Assembly (NCBI RefSeq): GCF_024807945.1
Contig: NZ_JANUFD010000021.1
Span: forward strand, 1-64,000
From: Pseudomonas sp. JUb42
GTDB lineage: Bacteria > Pseudomonadota > Gammaproteobacteria > Pseudomonadales > Pseudomonadaceae
Length of the DNA: 64,000 nucleotides
Direction: 5' to 3'
The position numbers and the translations under genes were made by a program. The notes beneath the pieces were generated by a model, which saw nothing but the letters and a program-made list of their open reading frames with translations, was not told the DNA's origin and ran no database searches. Positions 50,993 through 59,331 of this stretch are shown here, piece after piece; the stretch's first letter is position 1, and every line of letters starts with the position of its first letter.

Positions 50993-51754
50993 TTAGTTCA
51001 ACCCTGAAAAATTGAACGTCTCGTTGCTAAAAGATGGCTTAATTTTGCTAGCTTCTGCTTGTATTTTTCTACGCAAAAGCTCCAACAAAACTTCGATATT
51101 TTTCATAGAAAGAAGTTGAGCGTATGCCAAGGGTAGGGCGTGAGTTTCACGAAGTTTCAGAAAACTTTCATCAGACAGCTCTCCCAGCGCTTCTTCATTA
51201 ATCCGATATAAACCATTAACAGTCAGCTCATCATTTCCATCGTGGAGCTTAAGAGGCCATGGAGAAATTAGATTGAAATCAGATAGAACAGTGCAAATGT
51301 TCTCTGTAAGCATTCGGAATGAATTGAATTTCTTCAGCAACTCGAAAATATTGATGATGTTGTCTGAAACCTCACCGTCGTCACTGAAAAATTCCTCGCC
51401 ATTATTCGTATCGCTTATGCATTTTTCATCAATACACAATACCGTCTGTTCATCTTGACCTTGAATAGGAACCAGCTCAAATGGACTGCTTCGGTAGATA
51501 ACAGGCATATACGTTGATTGCCATGCGTTATTTTCATCGACAAACAGATTTTCACCTGGTCTGAGGCCCATTACTACTGCGAGAGTAAAGCGATCATTTT
51601 GCCGAATAAACGCTATGGGCATAGATTGCAAAGCATCAGAGATTTCATTCACGAACAACGGAGTAGCGGTATCACCTCTGGCGAAACTCAAAGAGGAGTG
51701 GCGTAGCCAGCGTTTTTTACCGTGCGACTCGAGGCTGATAGGGACGTAAGCCAT
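50993..51754 (-). CDS. SapC-family protein
   Basis: 253 residues: YVPISLESHGKKRWLRHSSLSFARGDTATPLFVNEISDALQSMPIAFI, then VVMGLRPGENLFVDENNAWQSTYMPVIYRSSPFELVP and late ETHALPLAYAQLLSM. These are the conserved blocks of SapC (PF07277). The family takes its name from Campylobacter fetus, where sapC precedes the type I genes sapDEF that export the S-layer protein; its own function is unknown. No signal peptide, probably cytoplasmic. It is convergent with the surface protein gene and AT-richer than it. Confidence 0.85.
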   Translation of the reverse strand: MAYVPISLESHGKKRWLRHSSLSFARGDTATPLFVNEISDALQSMPIAFIRQNDRFTLAVVMGLRPGENLFVDENNAWQSTYMPVIYRSSPFELVPIQGQDEQTVLCIDEKCISDTNNGEEFFSDDGEVSDNIINIFELLKKFNSFRMLTENICTVLSDFNLISPWPLKLHDGNDELTVNGLYRINEEALGELSDESFLKLRETHALPLAYAQLLSMKNIEVLLELLRRKIQAEASKIKPSFSNETFNFSGLN

Positions 51755-52198
51755 CTAATTACTCCTGCTGAAAACCATCGCCTGGGGCGACTTCAAAATT
51801 CGCGGCTGGTCCTTGAGAACAGAACCAGTGGGTGTCTTTTCCTACACCATCCAAGACTTCTAGTCTGACGAACTCTAAGCCCTAGGTCGATGTGTAAACG
51901 TTATAAAGTAGGCATGGCCCTTGCGCACTACTCCCCATCACTCCTATAGTTCGCAGTCGCTGCCAATTCAGCGACCGGGCTTGGCCGCTCGAAACGATCA
52001 CATAGGCGCAGTTGCGCTCATGGCTTCATTGCAGGCGCTTTTTTTTGTGCCCGCGATATTGCTTCATGGCGACTGTACAAGGGACACCTCCGGGTGTGCC
52101 GGGTTGCCTGTGTTCCGGTCGGCCAACCCTTGTGCAGTTGCCACCCAATCCGCTTGGCCGCGGGCGGTGGTGATTCCTAACCAACACAGGAGTTACCC
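51755..52198. other. Intergenic region with leader of a small-gene family
   Basis: 444 bp without a supported gene. The last 130 bp (from gggacacctccgggtgtgcc to aacacaggagttacccatg) look like the conserved leader found before small DUF3077/DUF6124-type genes in Pseudomonas. Confidence 0.45.
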
Positions 52199-52475
52199 AT
52201 GATCCAAGAGCATACCCCCCGCTACATCCCCCTATGCCCCAACGGCAACCCCACCCCGATCCTCTACATCGACGCCAACGCGCCTCTGGACGAATTACAG
52301 GCCTTTGCCGAGCAGTGGGTACGTTCCGTCGCCCAAGTGCTGGAAAGCCTGTGGCTGGTCAGCGGCGAATCTCTGGGAGGCCGCGACTAGGCCTATATCG
52401 CGCATCTGGCGGCGCAGGTGTTGGAAGAAGTGTGCGAGGTGATGGCCTTGATGCAACAGCGTCTGGCTCATGACG
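52199..52475 (+). pseudogene. Small DUF3077-like gene interrupted by an amber codon
   Basis: MIQEHTPRYIPLCPNGNPTPILYIDANAPLDELQAFAEQWVRSVAQVLESLWLVSGESLGGRD, then TAG at 52388-52390, then in the same frame AYIAHLAAQVLEEVCEVMALMQQRLAHDG. The relic at 53559 has TTG (Leu) at the matching place, so one base change made the stop. After about 52475 the reading frame runs into toxin-gene sequence, so the 3' end was also lost. Family assignment is by general resemblance. Confidence 0.6.
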
Positions 52476-52700
52476 GTACAGCGCCACATAGCCGGAATCG
52501 CCGAAGGCGATCATTAACTCACGCAGCTCTGGTAAATCAGCAAACGGTCGACCGATATCCGGGCTTGTTTCCAACTGCCGGAATTGTCGCATGATGGCCT
52601 GACCCGCACGCTTGGCGGCCTCTGGGGCTTTTTCGGCGAGAAATTGCTGACACCGTTTCAGTCCTTGTGCTGCACTCGGTGTGATGATTACTCGTGGCAA
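52359..52700 (-). pseudogene. ParE-type toxin with replaced C-terminus
   Basis: The first 76 residues (MPRVIITPSAAQGLKRCQQFL... RPFADLPELRELMIAFGDSGYVALYRHEP) are a good RelE/ParE family toxin. Intact members continue with a strand such as VVVLAFRHQKEAGY. Here the frame passes at about 52475 into the reverse strand of the DUF3077-like fragment (DAVASRPSPRTLL...), which removes the final strand and basic residues. Probably inactive. It overlaps the antitoxin gene by 13 bp. Confidence 0.7.
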
Positions 52701-52960
52701 TCAGGCATCGCTCTTTCATCATCGGTGCCTCGGGTATCGAGCCAGGCGCGTACTTCCTCACCCGTCAGGTGCTGACCGTCTTCCTTGAAGGCCGCCCAGG
52801 ATGCCAGTGCTTCCTGTTTGAGGTTTTCACGGGCTTCCTCGCGCTCGACATATTGCTGAATGGCTTCGAGCATAATCCAGTGAGGCGAGCGGCGGCGCTG
52901 GCTAGCGAGGTTCTGGACGCGACCTTTTAGCATGTCGTCGATCTTGAGAGACGTTGCCAT
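52688..52960 (-). CDS. ParD-like ribbon-helix-helix antitoxin
   Basis: 90 residues: MATSLKIDDMLKGRVQNLASQRRRSPHWIMLEAIQQYVEREEARENLKQEALASWAAF. The N-terminal CopG/Arc fold binds DNA and the tail (HLTGEEVRAWLDTRG) binds toxin. Complete, although its toxin partner downstream is damaged. Confidence 0.85.
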   Translation of the reverse strand: MATSLKIDDMLKGRVQNLASQRRRSPHWIMLEAIQQYVEREEARENLKQEALASWAAFKEDGQHLTGEEVRAWLDTRGTDDERAMPDCHE

Positions 52961-53030
52961 GGTTGGCCTCCTGTCACGTAGTAATACTGGGTAGTACCTC
53001 GTGATACTTTAATCCTTCCAGTGATGCTCA

Positions 53031-53384
53031 TCAAACGTGTGTTTCCTGAATGGCCTGTGGGCTTTGCTGCGGCTCCGCGTCCAGCTCAATAAGGTCAGGC
53101 GGGTAAATGTTGGCCATGCCAGTGAGGGGCGGCGATTGCAGGGCGCCGTTGCCCAGGTCGTCCTGGTCTTCTGACGACACCAACACCCGTGCATTGAAAC
53201 GCGCAAAGCGCAGGTTGTCGCGAGCGTCGGCCCAGGCGACCCGGCAGTTGATGACATAGGCGAGCACGCCGCCGTATTCGCTGCCCAGTCTGATGGTTTG
53301 ATTCCATGCCTGTTCGGTCAGTACGGCCAAGGCGCTTTTGGTGGTGGCGACAGAAGTTTCATCAGGCCGGCGAGGGTGCCCCAC
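53031..53384 (-). CDS. Hypothetical protein, possibly decayed
   Basis: 117 codons. The middle part (TEQAWNQTIRLGSEYGGVLAYVINCRVAWADARDNLRFARFNARVLV) looks protein-like and the codon pattern is plausible, but there is no good ribosome site and the ends are weak. It lies between toxin-antitoxin remains and a relic, so it may itself be a fragment. No family recognised. Confidence 0.35.
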   Translation of the reverse strand: MGHPRRPDETSVATTKSALAVLTEQAWNQTIRLGSEYGGVLAYVINCRVAWADARDNLRFARFNARVLVSSEDQDDLGNGALQSPPLTGMANIYPPDLIELDAEPQQSPQAIQETHV

Positions 53385-53558
53385 TATAGCGGCGGGAAGC
53401 TATTTGGCGTAGCCCAGCCACGGATTTACGATCTCTTTAGCTGCAAGATCGCGTTGTCCAGTTGACCAATATGCTTACTACTGGCGGGCCCATGTGGAGT
53501 TGCAGATCGGTCAAACCGCTTAAGCGCCGGCCCTGTTGTAGCTTGTATATAAGCCAAT

Positions 53559-53726
53559 ACCTTGCAGGCCTTTTCCGAGCATTGTCGATCAAGTGCTCAA
53601 TGCCTGGCCAAGGCCTAGGCTCGTGAAAGTCGCGACTTGGCTCGCGTTGCGCAGATTTCGGTGTTGGTGCTGGAGGAGGGCTGTGAGGTGACGGCAGTGA
53701 TGCAGCAGCAATGGAACAACGGATGA
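53559..53726 (+). pseudogene. Relic of the DUF3077-like small gene
   Basis: In one frame TLQAFSEHCRSSAQCLAKA then a stop; after a frameshift RDLARVAQISVLVLEEGCEVTAVMQQQWNNG and TGA. The two parts match ELQAFAEQWVRSVAQVLES and AYIAHLAAQVLEEVCEVMALMQQ of the gene at 52199. Decayed by frameshift and loss of its 5' part. Confidence 0.6.
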
Positions 53727-54129
53727 CCAACTAAATATTTGTATGCCCACCTAGGACCACATATGGGGCGAACCTTTTGGTAGTCGCGTGACTTTTACAA
53801 CAATGACTAATAAATAGCTAACATAAGTGTTTTGTTAAATTCTCAAGACTTCAAAGGCATCTGATTTTTATGATGATAATTCTCCAGAGGACTATTCCGT
53901 TTTTTTTAATGTGTTGGTCGCGTGTTTACAGAGCAGTACGTGTAGATAATAAAAAAATCATCCTCGGTATTGGTAGTATGCTTTATAGAGGTGCTCTATA
54001 GGAAGCAGGATGCGAGATGCAAGGTAAGGATGACTAGTCACAGATCGGTTGCTAGAAGGCAGCACTAGATCATCGGTGAAAAATTACTACTCAGGCCTAG
54101 TTTATGAACCTAAGCCTGGAGTACTCCTG
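53727..54129. other. AT-rich intergenic region
   Basis: 403 bp with no supported gene. G+C falls sharply here, and several TATA-like words around 53810-54000 could hold the promoter of the next gene. An in-frame TTG at 54049 could give a 27-residue longer product, but the family start is at 54130. Confidence 0.4.
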
Positions 54130-54786
54130 ATGTCACGTCACCTGAATAATACTAATTTGATCCTGCATAGTGAAAGTACTTTCTATAGCTGGTCTATTCA
54201 AGAGGATAAGGGGCCATTCATCTGTCAATACCTGCATCGTCTAATGGAGACGATGCAGTATGCGGTAGCTCAATACCCGCGGGTGTTTGCCTTCCGGGTA
54301 GACCTCCGCCTACCTAGTGGAGTCCAGCTACCCGAAGATGCACTCACGAACAAGGTCATTGAGCGATTTATTGAATCGTTCAAGGCTAAAATTAAACATA
54401 ACCGCAACATGGCTGAACAATCGAATCCGTATGCTCATGACAGCAAGGTCCGATACGTCTGGGCACGGGAGTACGGGCAGCATGGAACACCGCATTACCA
54501 TCTAGCAATCTTACTAAATGGTGATGCTTTCTGTGCCTTGGGTAAGTTCGAGCCCGACAGGAAAAACATGTTCAACCGGCTGGTGGAGTCATGGAACAGC
54601 GCCTTAGGTAAACCTGTAGGGGACGTTTCAGGTAGCGTAGAAATTCCGGCTAATCCTTATTATCACTTACGTAGGGATGATTGGAATAGTCAGGCAGAAT
54701 TCTTCTACCGGACCAGCTATCTTTGTAAGTCAGCTAGCAAATACTTTGGAGACGGTGCTCATGGCTTTGGCTGTAGTCGAAGCTGA
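54130..54786 (+). CDS. Inovirus Gp2 / YagK-YfjJ family protein
   Basis: 218 residues from MSRHLNNTNLILHSESTFYSWSIQEDKGPFICQYLHRLMETMQYAVAQYPRVFAFRVDLRLPSGV, then FKAKIKHN, YVWAREYGQHGTPHYHLAILLNGDAF and FYRTSYLCKSASKYFGDGAHGFGCSRS. The two conserved blocks, including HYHLAILLNGDAF with its HxH, match the inovirus-type Gp2 family, thought to act in rolling-circle-like replication of satellites and islands. A GGAG site lies before the ATG. Found in many Pseudomonas islands as a lone gene. Confidence 0.82.
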   Translation: MSRHLNNTNLILHSESTFYSWSIQEDKGPFICQYLHRLMETMQYAVAQYPRVFAFRVDLRLPSGVQLPEDALTNKVIERFIESFKAKIKHNRNMAEQSNPYAHDSKVRYVWAREYGQHGTPHYHLAILLNGDAFCALGKFEPDRKNMFNRLVESWNSALGKPVGDVSGSVEIPANPYYHLRRDDWNSQAEFFYRTSYLCKSASKYFGDGAHGFGCSRS

Positions 54787-54818
54787 ATACAACCGTAGAC
54801 CTACAAAAAATAAATTAA

Positions 54819-54854
54819 GGTCTATCGATAGACCGCCCTGACATTGGCCAGGGC
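54819..54854. terminator. Tandem palindromes between convergent genes
   Basis: GGTCTATCGATAGACC is a perfect 16-bp palindrome, followed directly by GCCCTG-ACATTGGC-CAGGGC. They stand between the Gp2-like and radC-like genes and probably end both transcripts, although no long T-run follows. Confidence 0.6.
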
Positions 54855-54879
54855 GATCTATTGGTGTGTAATAATAAAG

Positions 54880-55422
54880 TTAAAGGTAACCTCGTTCAGC
54901 CAACGATACGCAGCCTTCAGAGCCCACTACTACATGATCCAGAACCCGTGTACCGACCATATCCAGAACGCTCCTGAGGGTCGAGGTAAGTATGCAATCA
55001 GGTTGACTGGGTTCTGGATCGCCGGAAGGGTGATTGTGAACGATAATTACAGCTGCTGCGTTGTGCGTTAGAACAATCTTGACCACTTCCCTTGGGTACA
55101 CGTTTACCTCGTTAAGAGTACCCCTGAAAAGCTCCCTGTAGCCGATGATTCGATGTTTGGTATCAAGTAGCAGTAGCGCAAATATTTCATGCTCCTCGTG
55201 CTGCAAGAGCGTTTGCAGGTGACAGAAAACCTGTTTAGGGTCAGTTAACATCCGACCTTTGGATAAACGGCTTATGGCCAGTTGTTGAGCCATACGCAGA
55301 ATGTCCGCTTCAGTGACTGGGGATTCCACGACATAAGTGCCAGTCGTCTGACCGGCGATGAGCTTGTGATATTTCAAGGGGGTATTCCTGTACGGGACAC
55401 GAATGTGGGTGAGTAATGTCAT
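54880..55422 (-). CDS. RadC-like JAB-domain protein
   Basis: 180 residues. RMAQQLAISRLSKGRMLTDPKQVFCHLQTLL, then FALLLLDTKHRIIGYRELFRGTLNEVNVYPREVVKIVL and the metal motif HNHPSGDPEPSQPD (JAMM type). The helix-hairpin-helix of chromosomal RadC is missing; the short form is typical of mobile islands and ICEs, often next to YqaJ and DUF932 genes, as here. Last gene of a four-gene minus-strand operon, two bases after its neighbour. Biochemical role unproven. Confidence 0.9.
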   Translation of the reverse strand: MTLLTHIRVPYRNTPLKYHKLIAGQTTGTYVVESPVTEADILRMAQQLAISRLSKGRMLTDPKQVFCHLQTLLQHEEHEIFALLLLDTKHRIIGYRELFRGTLNEVNVYPREVVKIVLTHNAAAVIIVHNHPSGDPEPSQPDCILTSTLRSVLDMVGTRVLDHVVVGSEGCVSLAERGYL

Positions 55423-55424
55423 TA

Positions 55425-56342
55425 CTAAGCATTAGGCTTGTCGTTGTACAGGGCGGCTTGCGACTCCAGCTTTTGAGCCAATGAGGGTTTAGCATGCACT
55501 TCGAGTTGGGCTTGAAGATCGATTGCGCTGGGTTGATCTTCATGAACCGGGAATAACGCTTCGACGATGGCTGTGGTGTCGTCCTCGCTCTCTTCAAAAG
55601 CACCATTGCTAAAGCCTTGTCGAGCCGCGTGATCCAAAGCGGACTGATCAAAGCCTATAGACTGGCGAATTGATTCCAGCTCTTTGGCTTCCAGTAGGGC
55701 GGCTTCAAGGGACATCCCACTGCGCACCGTGATATCGACGTAGAAAATCGGTGAGCTATGACTTTGACGGGAAGATTTCCCTCGCAAGCGTAGGTCCAGC
55801 GGTAGATAGGCCAGACGATTGCCTGATATTGCGTTGAAGTACTGCAGGCGTGCTGTCAGCGTGCGGATGCTATTGAATCCGGTCGTACGAAAGACGAAGC
55901 TGCCCAGCGGATCGTCGTCGCCGATGGTTACGTTCAGACGCCCATATGGCTTGCAGGCATTGCCTTGAGCAAGTGAGCAACCATCAGGAGAGGGACACGC
56001 AAACGATTGGACCCCATCCCTGGTTAAACGCTTGCAGGTCTCACCATTGCCGACGCAGAGAGGGCGGCCGGTTATTCGATCAAACAGGCTGTAGTCAGCT
56101 CGAAAGTTGAGATCAGGCTCATTGAAAAGCAGCCGGATAGGGATGTGGCGCAATTTGCCGCCTTGGCCATTGCGTAGTACGTCGTTAAGGGGATGTAGTA
56201 CCCAACCGTCACGGCTCTGTACTTGAGAGGTCAGGGTGAATTCATCATCCTTTTGAGGCAGTCGCCTGCCGTTCTTTTCTATGATTTTGCCGATGGAAAT
56301 TCGGCCCAGGATCGGCGGTTTGATCGCTAAACCTTTGAGCAT
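55425..56342 (-). CDS. Gp3-like hydrolase/metal-binding family protein of mobile islands
   Basis: 305 residues: PPILGRISIGKIIEKNGRRLPQKDDEFTLTSQVQ, IPIRLLFNEPDLNFRADYSLFD, a Cys cluster (CVGNGETCKRL, FACPSPDGCSLAQGNACKPYG) and GSFVFRTTGFNSIRTLTARLQYF. This is the family annotated as hydrolase or metal-binding protein, related to phage Gp3/recombination directionality-like proteins. The four-Cys zinc site is well kept. The Glu/Asp-rich tail is variable. Position between YqaJ and RadC genes is standard in Pseudomonas islands. Confidence 0.75.
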   Translation of the reverse strand: MLKGLAIKPPILGRISIGKIIEKNGRRLPQKDDEFTLTSQVQSRDGWVLHPLNDVLRNGQGGKLRHIPIRLLFNEPDLNFRADYSLFDRITGRPLCVGNGETCKRLTRDGVQSFACPSPDGCSLAQGNACKPYGRLNVTIGDDDPLGSFVFRTTGFNSIRTLTARLQYFNAISGNRLAYLPLDLRLRGKSSRQSHSSPIFYVDITVRSGMSLEAALLEAKELESIRQSIGFDQSALDHAARQGFSNGAFEESEDDTTAIVEALFPVHEDQPSAIDLQAQLEVHAKPSLAQKLESQAALYNDKPNA

Positions 56343-56436
56343 GTGAAGTTCTCCCTAGATCTAAAGCATAAGGACGCCACGATCGCGCACGAGCGGCTTC
56401 AAGTGACGAACGCTGAGGGGTTGGTGATATGAGCGC

Positions 56437-57441
56437 TCAGGCGAGTAGAAAGCGCCGGGTGCCGGTTTTGGTCGTCGAATAATGGCCTTGCAAATATGGC
56501 TTTTCTTTAAGAAGACGGGGGATATCCAGAACAACACTGTCTTTGGCTTTCCTCCATGTGATGCTACCGGTGGGGAAGTTCGCGCGACTGGCATCGCCCA
56601 TGGCCTGTTGTAACGATTGCTTGAGGTGAGCTTCCTGCTTTTCCTGCAAAGCAATCGATTCACGCACGTTCTGCCATTTGGAAAAGAGCGTGCAGAGCAA
56701 CGTATCCTGGTTAAAATCCACGGTTTGCCCATTGTCCTGCGGATACAGGCATCGCAAAGCCTGGTCCGCTGAGACAGAGCCGTCTGCCGGCGGTGGGGTA
56801 TCAGTTACGACGTAATCCCAGAACAGCCGTTCCAGCTCAATTAATTGAGCAATCATTGAATCGTCACGTTCGATTCGATGTATTTCTAGATGTTGTCCGC
56901 CGAGTAGGACGGCCACATCCGCCGCCTGCTTCCCGGTGACGGCAAGCTGGTGCATCACCTGCAGCTGTACATATTCGGGCACTCCCTCCTTCCAGAGCGA
57001 TGCTCCGTTGATGCCAGCGGTTTTGCATTCGAGAATCTGTACTTCTTCTGCGCCGATCACCTCACGGTCGATATTGGCCAGCATCCAGGTAAGCGTGGGA
57101 TCCGGATGTTGTAGCACTGCATTTATTCGTCGAACCCGGTGACCGCTGCGCTTTGTGTAATGCGCTGCCACGATAGGCTCCAGCACGTTACCCCAGTAAG
57201 CCGGGCTTTCCTCATCCTGGGCATCGAGCTTAGGCAAGGAAGCATCACGTCCTGTTTTCTCCAGCCAAAGTTCTAGCTGAGATTTGTAAGGGTTAAGGCC
57301 AACCGCCGCGGCCGCATCCGAACTACCGATACCTTGCTTGCGCACGGCTAACCAGTCCTCGCGGGGCAAGTCGTTAGTACCCACCAAGCGCAAGGCTGGG
57401 TGAGGTTTGGTTCTGGGGGTTCGCAACTTTTGAATGGCCAT
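56437..57441 (-). CDS. YqaJ-type viral recombinase (lambda exonuclease fold)
   Basis: 334 residues from MAIQKLRTPRTKPHPALRLVGTNDLPREDWLAVRKQGIGSSDAAAAVGLNPYKS. WLAVRKQGIGSSDAA is the hallmark start of the family. WMLANIDREV and the EVQILECKTAG segment give the metal-binding Asp and ExK of the nuclease core. WKEGVPEYVQLQVMHQLAVTG completes the fold. It would degrade one DNA strand for recombination, usually with a single-strand annealing partner, not seen here. Confidence 0.9.
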   Translation of the reverse strand: MAIQKLRTPRTKPHPALRLVGTNDLPREDWLAVRKQGIGSSDAAAAVGLNPYKSQLELWLEKTGRDASLPKLDAQDEESPAYWGNVLEPIVAAHYTKRSGHRVRRINAVLQHPDPTLTWMLANIDREVIGAEEVQILECKTAGINGASLWKEGVPEYVQLQVMHQLAVTGKQAADVAVLLGGQHLEIHRIERDDSMIAQLIELERLFWDYVVTDTPPPADGSVSADQALRCLYPQDNGQTVDFNQDTLLCTLFSKWQNVRESIALQEKQEAHLKQSLQQAMGDASRANFPTGSITWRKAKDSVVLDIPRLLKEKPYLQGHYSTTKTGTRRFLLA

Positions 57442-57522
57442 GATGTTTTTCCTGAGCGGCATAAAAAAGCCCGGCTAGCGGATGCTAACCAGGCGCTTTA
57501 ACAGCTGAGTAAGTGCGGCCAG

Positions 57523-58491
57523 CTAGGCAGCAAGTTGTAACGCGGCCTGTAAGGCGCGTTGTTTGACGACAGCACCCTGGCCGAACCATGCCGAGTCCAT
57601 GCGGTTTTCAGTACTTCGCGCGCGCCGCTCGTGATCGACGTACTCGGTCACCGCGTTGACCAGGCCCCAGGCAGTGCCCTGGGCCGACTCCAGTGTGGCG
57701 CCGCGACCATGGCCTTCATACAGGCTTTGCACCTTACGCAGAGCTCGCTCATTCGGCAGGACATTTGCCTGCTCACTAATGGAGGGAGCGTTACACAGCA
57801 CGTTCATGAAAAAGCTCGTGGCTTCATGACCTTTTATCTTGCGCTCAGCCAGTGTTCGCATTCGGTACATGAAGTCGTCCCAGTGGGAAACAGCGATGCC
57901 CAGTCGCTTCTTTACAGCCTGGGGATCGAAGCGGGTGCTATGTGGCACCTTAATCGCTCGTGTAGTGCCATCCAATGCGATGGTTAATGTGTTGTTGCAT
58001 ACTACTCGAACAGTAGTAGGGGTGGCAGTGGTGGCCAGGGTGCCGTCACAGGAAGTGGCGAGCAGGAGATAGCCGTTCACCTGGTCATTTCCTCTTAACG
58101 CTGTACCTTGCCCAGTACGTGCCAAGGCCCAGAACTTGCGCCCACCCTTGAGCACACCGGCGGTTTCCAACTCATAGCCGGAAACCTCAGTTAGATCTCG
58201 GTAGAACTCCAGAACCTCGCGAGGTTGAACAACTCGGTAGCGGCTGGAAACCACTGACAATGGGGCCTGAGTGTCGGAACGATATAGCACCTTCTGTTCA
58301 GGGAATGTGTGAATTGAGCCCAGATCATCGAAGCTCTCGGATTTAAAATGCACTGGACTGTCCTGGATCTCCCAGTCCATACCCGCTTCGTTCTGCCAGA
58401 CTTCAAGAGGTTGTTTGGGAGAGAGTCGACTGCCTAGGCCATGCCAAGGGGTAGTGCCAACATAGGCCATTTGTTCAATGAGATGAGCCAT
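57523..58491 (-). CDS. DUF932 phage/plasmid-like protein
   Basis: 322 residues: MAHLIEQMAYVGTTPWHGLGSRLSPKQPLEVWQNEAGMDWEI, then FPEQKVLYRSDTQAPLSVVSSRYRVVQPREVLEFYRDL and FWALARTGQ...NGYLLLATSCDGTLATTATPTTVRVVCNNTL. These blocks define the family. It opens the operon DUF932-YqaJ-Gp3-like-RadC-like. Function not established; family members accompany conjugative elements. Confidence 0.9.
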   Translation of the reverse strand: MAHLIEQMAYVGTTPWHGLGSRLSPKQPLEVWQNEAGMDWEIQDSPVHFKSESFDDLGSIHTFPEQKVLYRSDTQAPLSVVSSRYRVVQPREVLEFYRDLTEVSGYELETAGVLKGGRKFWALARTGQGTALRGNDQVNGYLLLATSCDGTLATTATPTTVRVVCNNTLTIALDGTTRAIKVPHSTRFDPQAVKKRLGIAVSHWDDFMYRMRTLAERKIKGHEATSFFMNVLCNAPSISEQANVLPNERALRKVQSLYEGHGRGATLESAQGTAWGLVNAVTEYVDHERRARSTENRMDSAWFGQGAVVKQRALQAALQLAA

Positions 58492-59331
58492 GGAAGTGAT
58501 TCCTTAGGAATGAGTTTAAAAGGGCATCGTTGTTTTAGTAAAAATATGGTGTGCTCGGAGCTACTTGTTGGTTGGGCCGACGATAAGCTTCAAATGTGCT
58601 TGGATATTTATTTGCCGAGCACACGGTGTTATACCGGCGATTACCGGATCGTCTGTTTGCCGGTGAGATAATTACCGCGCTAGTATTGAGCCAGATAGGA
58701 ACTGGCATCACTAGCTCCACTGGCTTTGTAAGCAACCAAACTACTTGTTTCGTATGGCGATTCTTTTGCCAAATGCCTTCAGGGCTGGTGCTTGCTCGAG
58801 GCGCACAGCTCTCAGGCGAGGGGGCCTGTTAGCGCCGATAGCGGTGGGGGAGGCATCGTGGTGATATAGATCTGAGATTCTATCGAATGCGTTTTCAAGC
58901 GAAAGACCTGCCGAACGAGCGGTAGGGATTCAGCTTGATTACAGTTATCAGGGTAGACATTCCTAAAGAGAATCTGCTATTTCTGATATTAGTAGCAGAA
59001 ATAGCAGATGTCATGACGAAATTTTGGATTTTTATGAAGTAATGATTCTCAATACTTCAGGTGGTACAAAATCGGCAAGCAGCGTCCGGTGCCTACGTGG
59101 TGCTTTAGGAAGTGAGAATAATTAGTATTAATATTTACATACCTCTGCTCTGATCCAGGTAAATCGAGATGAAGGATCACGCTCGTAGGAACTGGAGATT
59201 CATCGGGCGATGGGATGGATTTGAAAACTGTAGGGCCGCCAATACCACGGATATTACAGAACTCCTCGGCACTGGCGTTAAATAAAGGAAACAATTATGC
59301 ACGCCACTATATCCATCAAGAGTAATGCAGT
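58492..59331. other. Long intergenic region with a perfect 14-bp hairpin
   Basis: 840 bp with no supported gene. AT-rich. It contains ATCTGCTATTTCTG (58972-58985) and CAGAAATAGCAGAT (58996-59009) with a 10-bp loop. The promoters of the divergent DUF932 and DUF3987 genes must lie here. Short reading frames inside lack ribosome sites. Confidence 0.5.

Noticed and set aside
58441..58832. Small plus-strand coding frames right of the DUF932 gene
   Set aside because: They overlap the start of the DUF932 gene or lack ribosome sites, and their products are cysteine-rich and unstructured.
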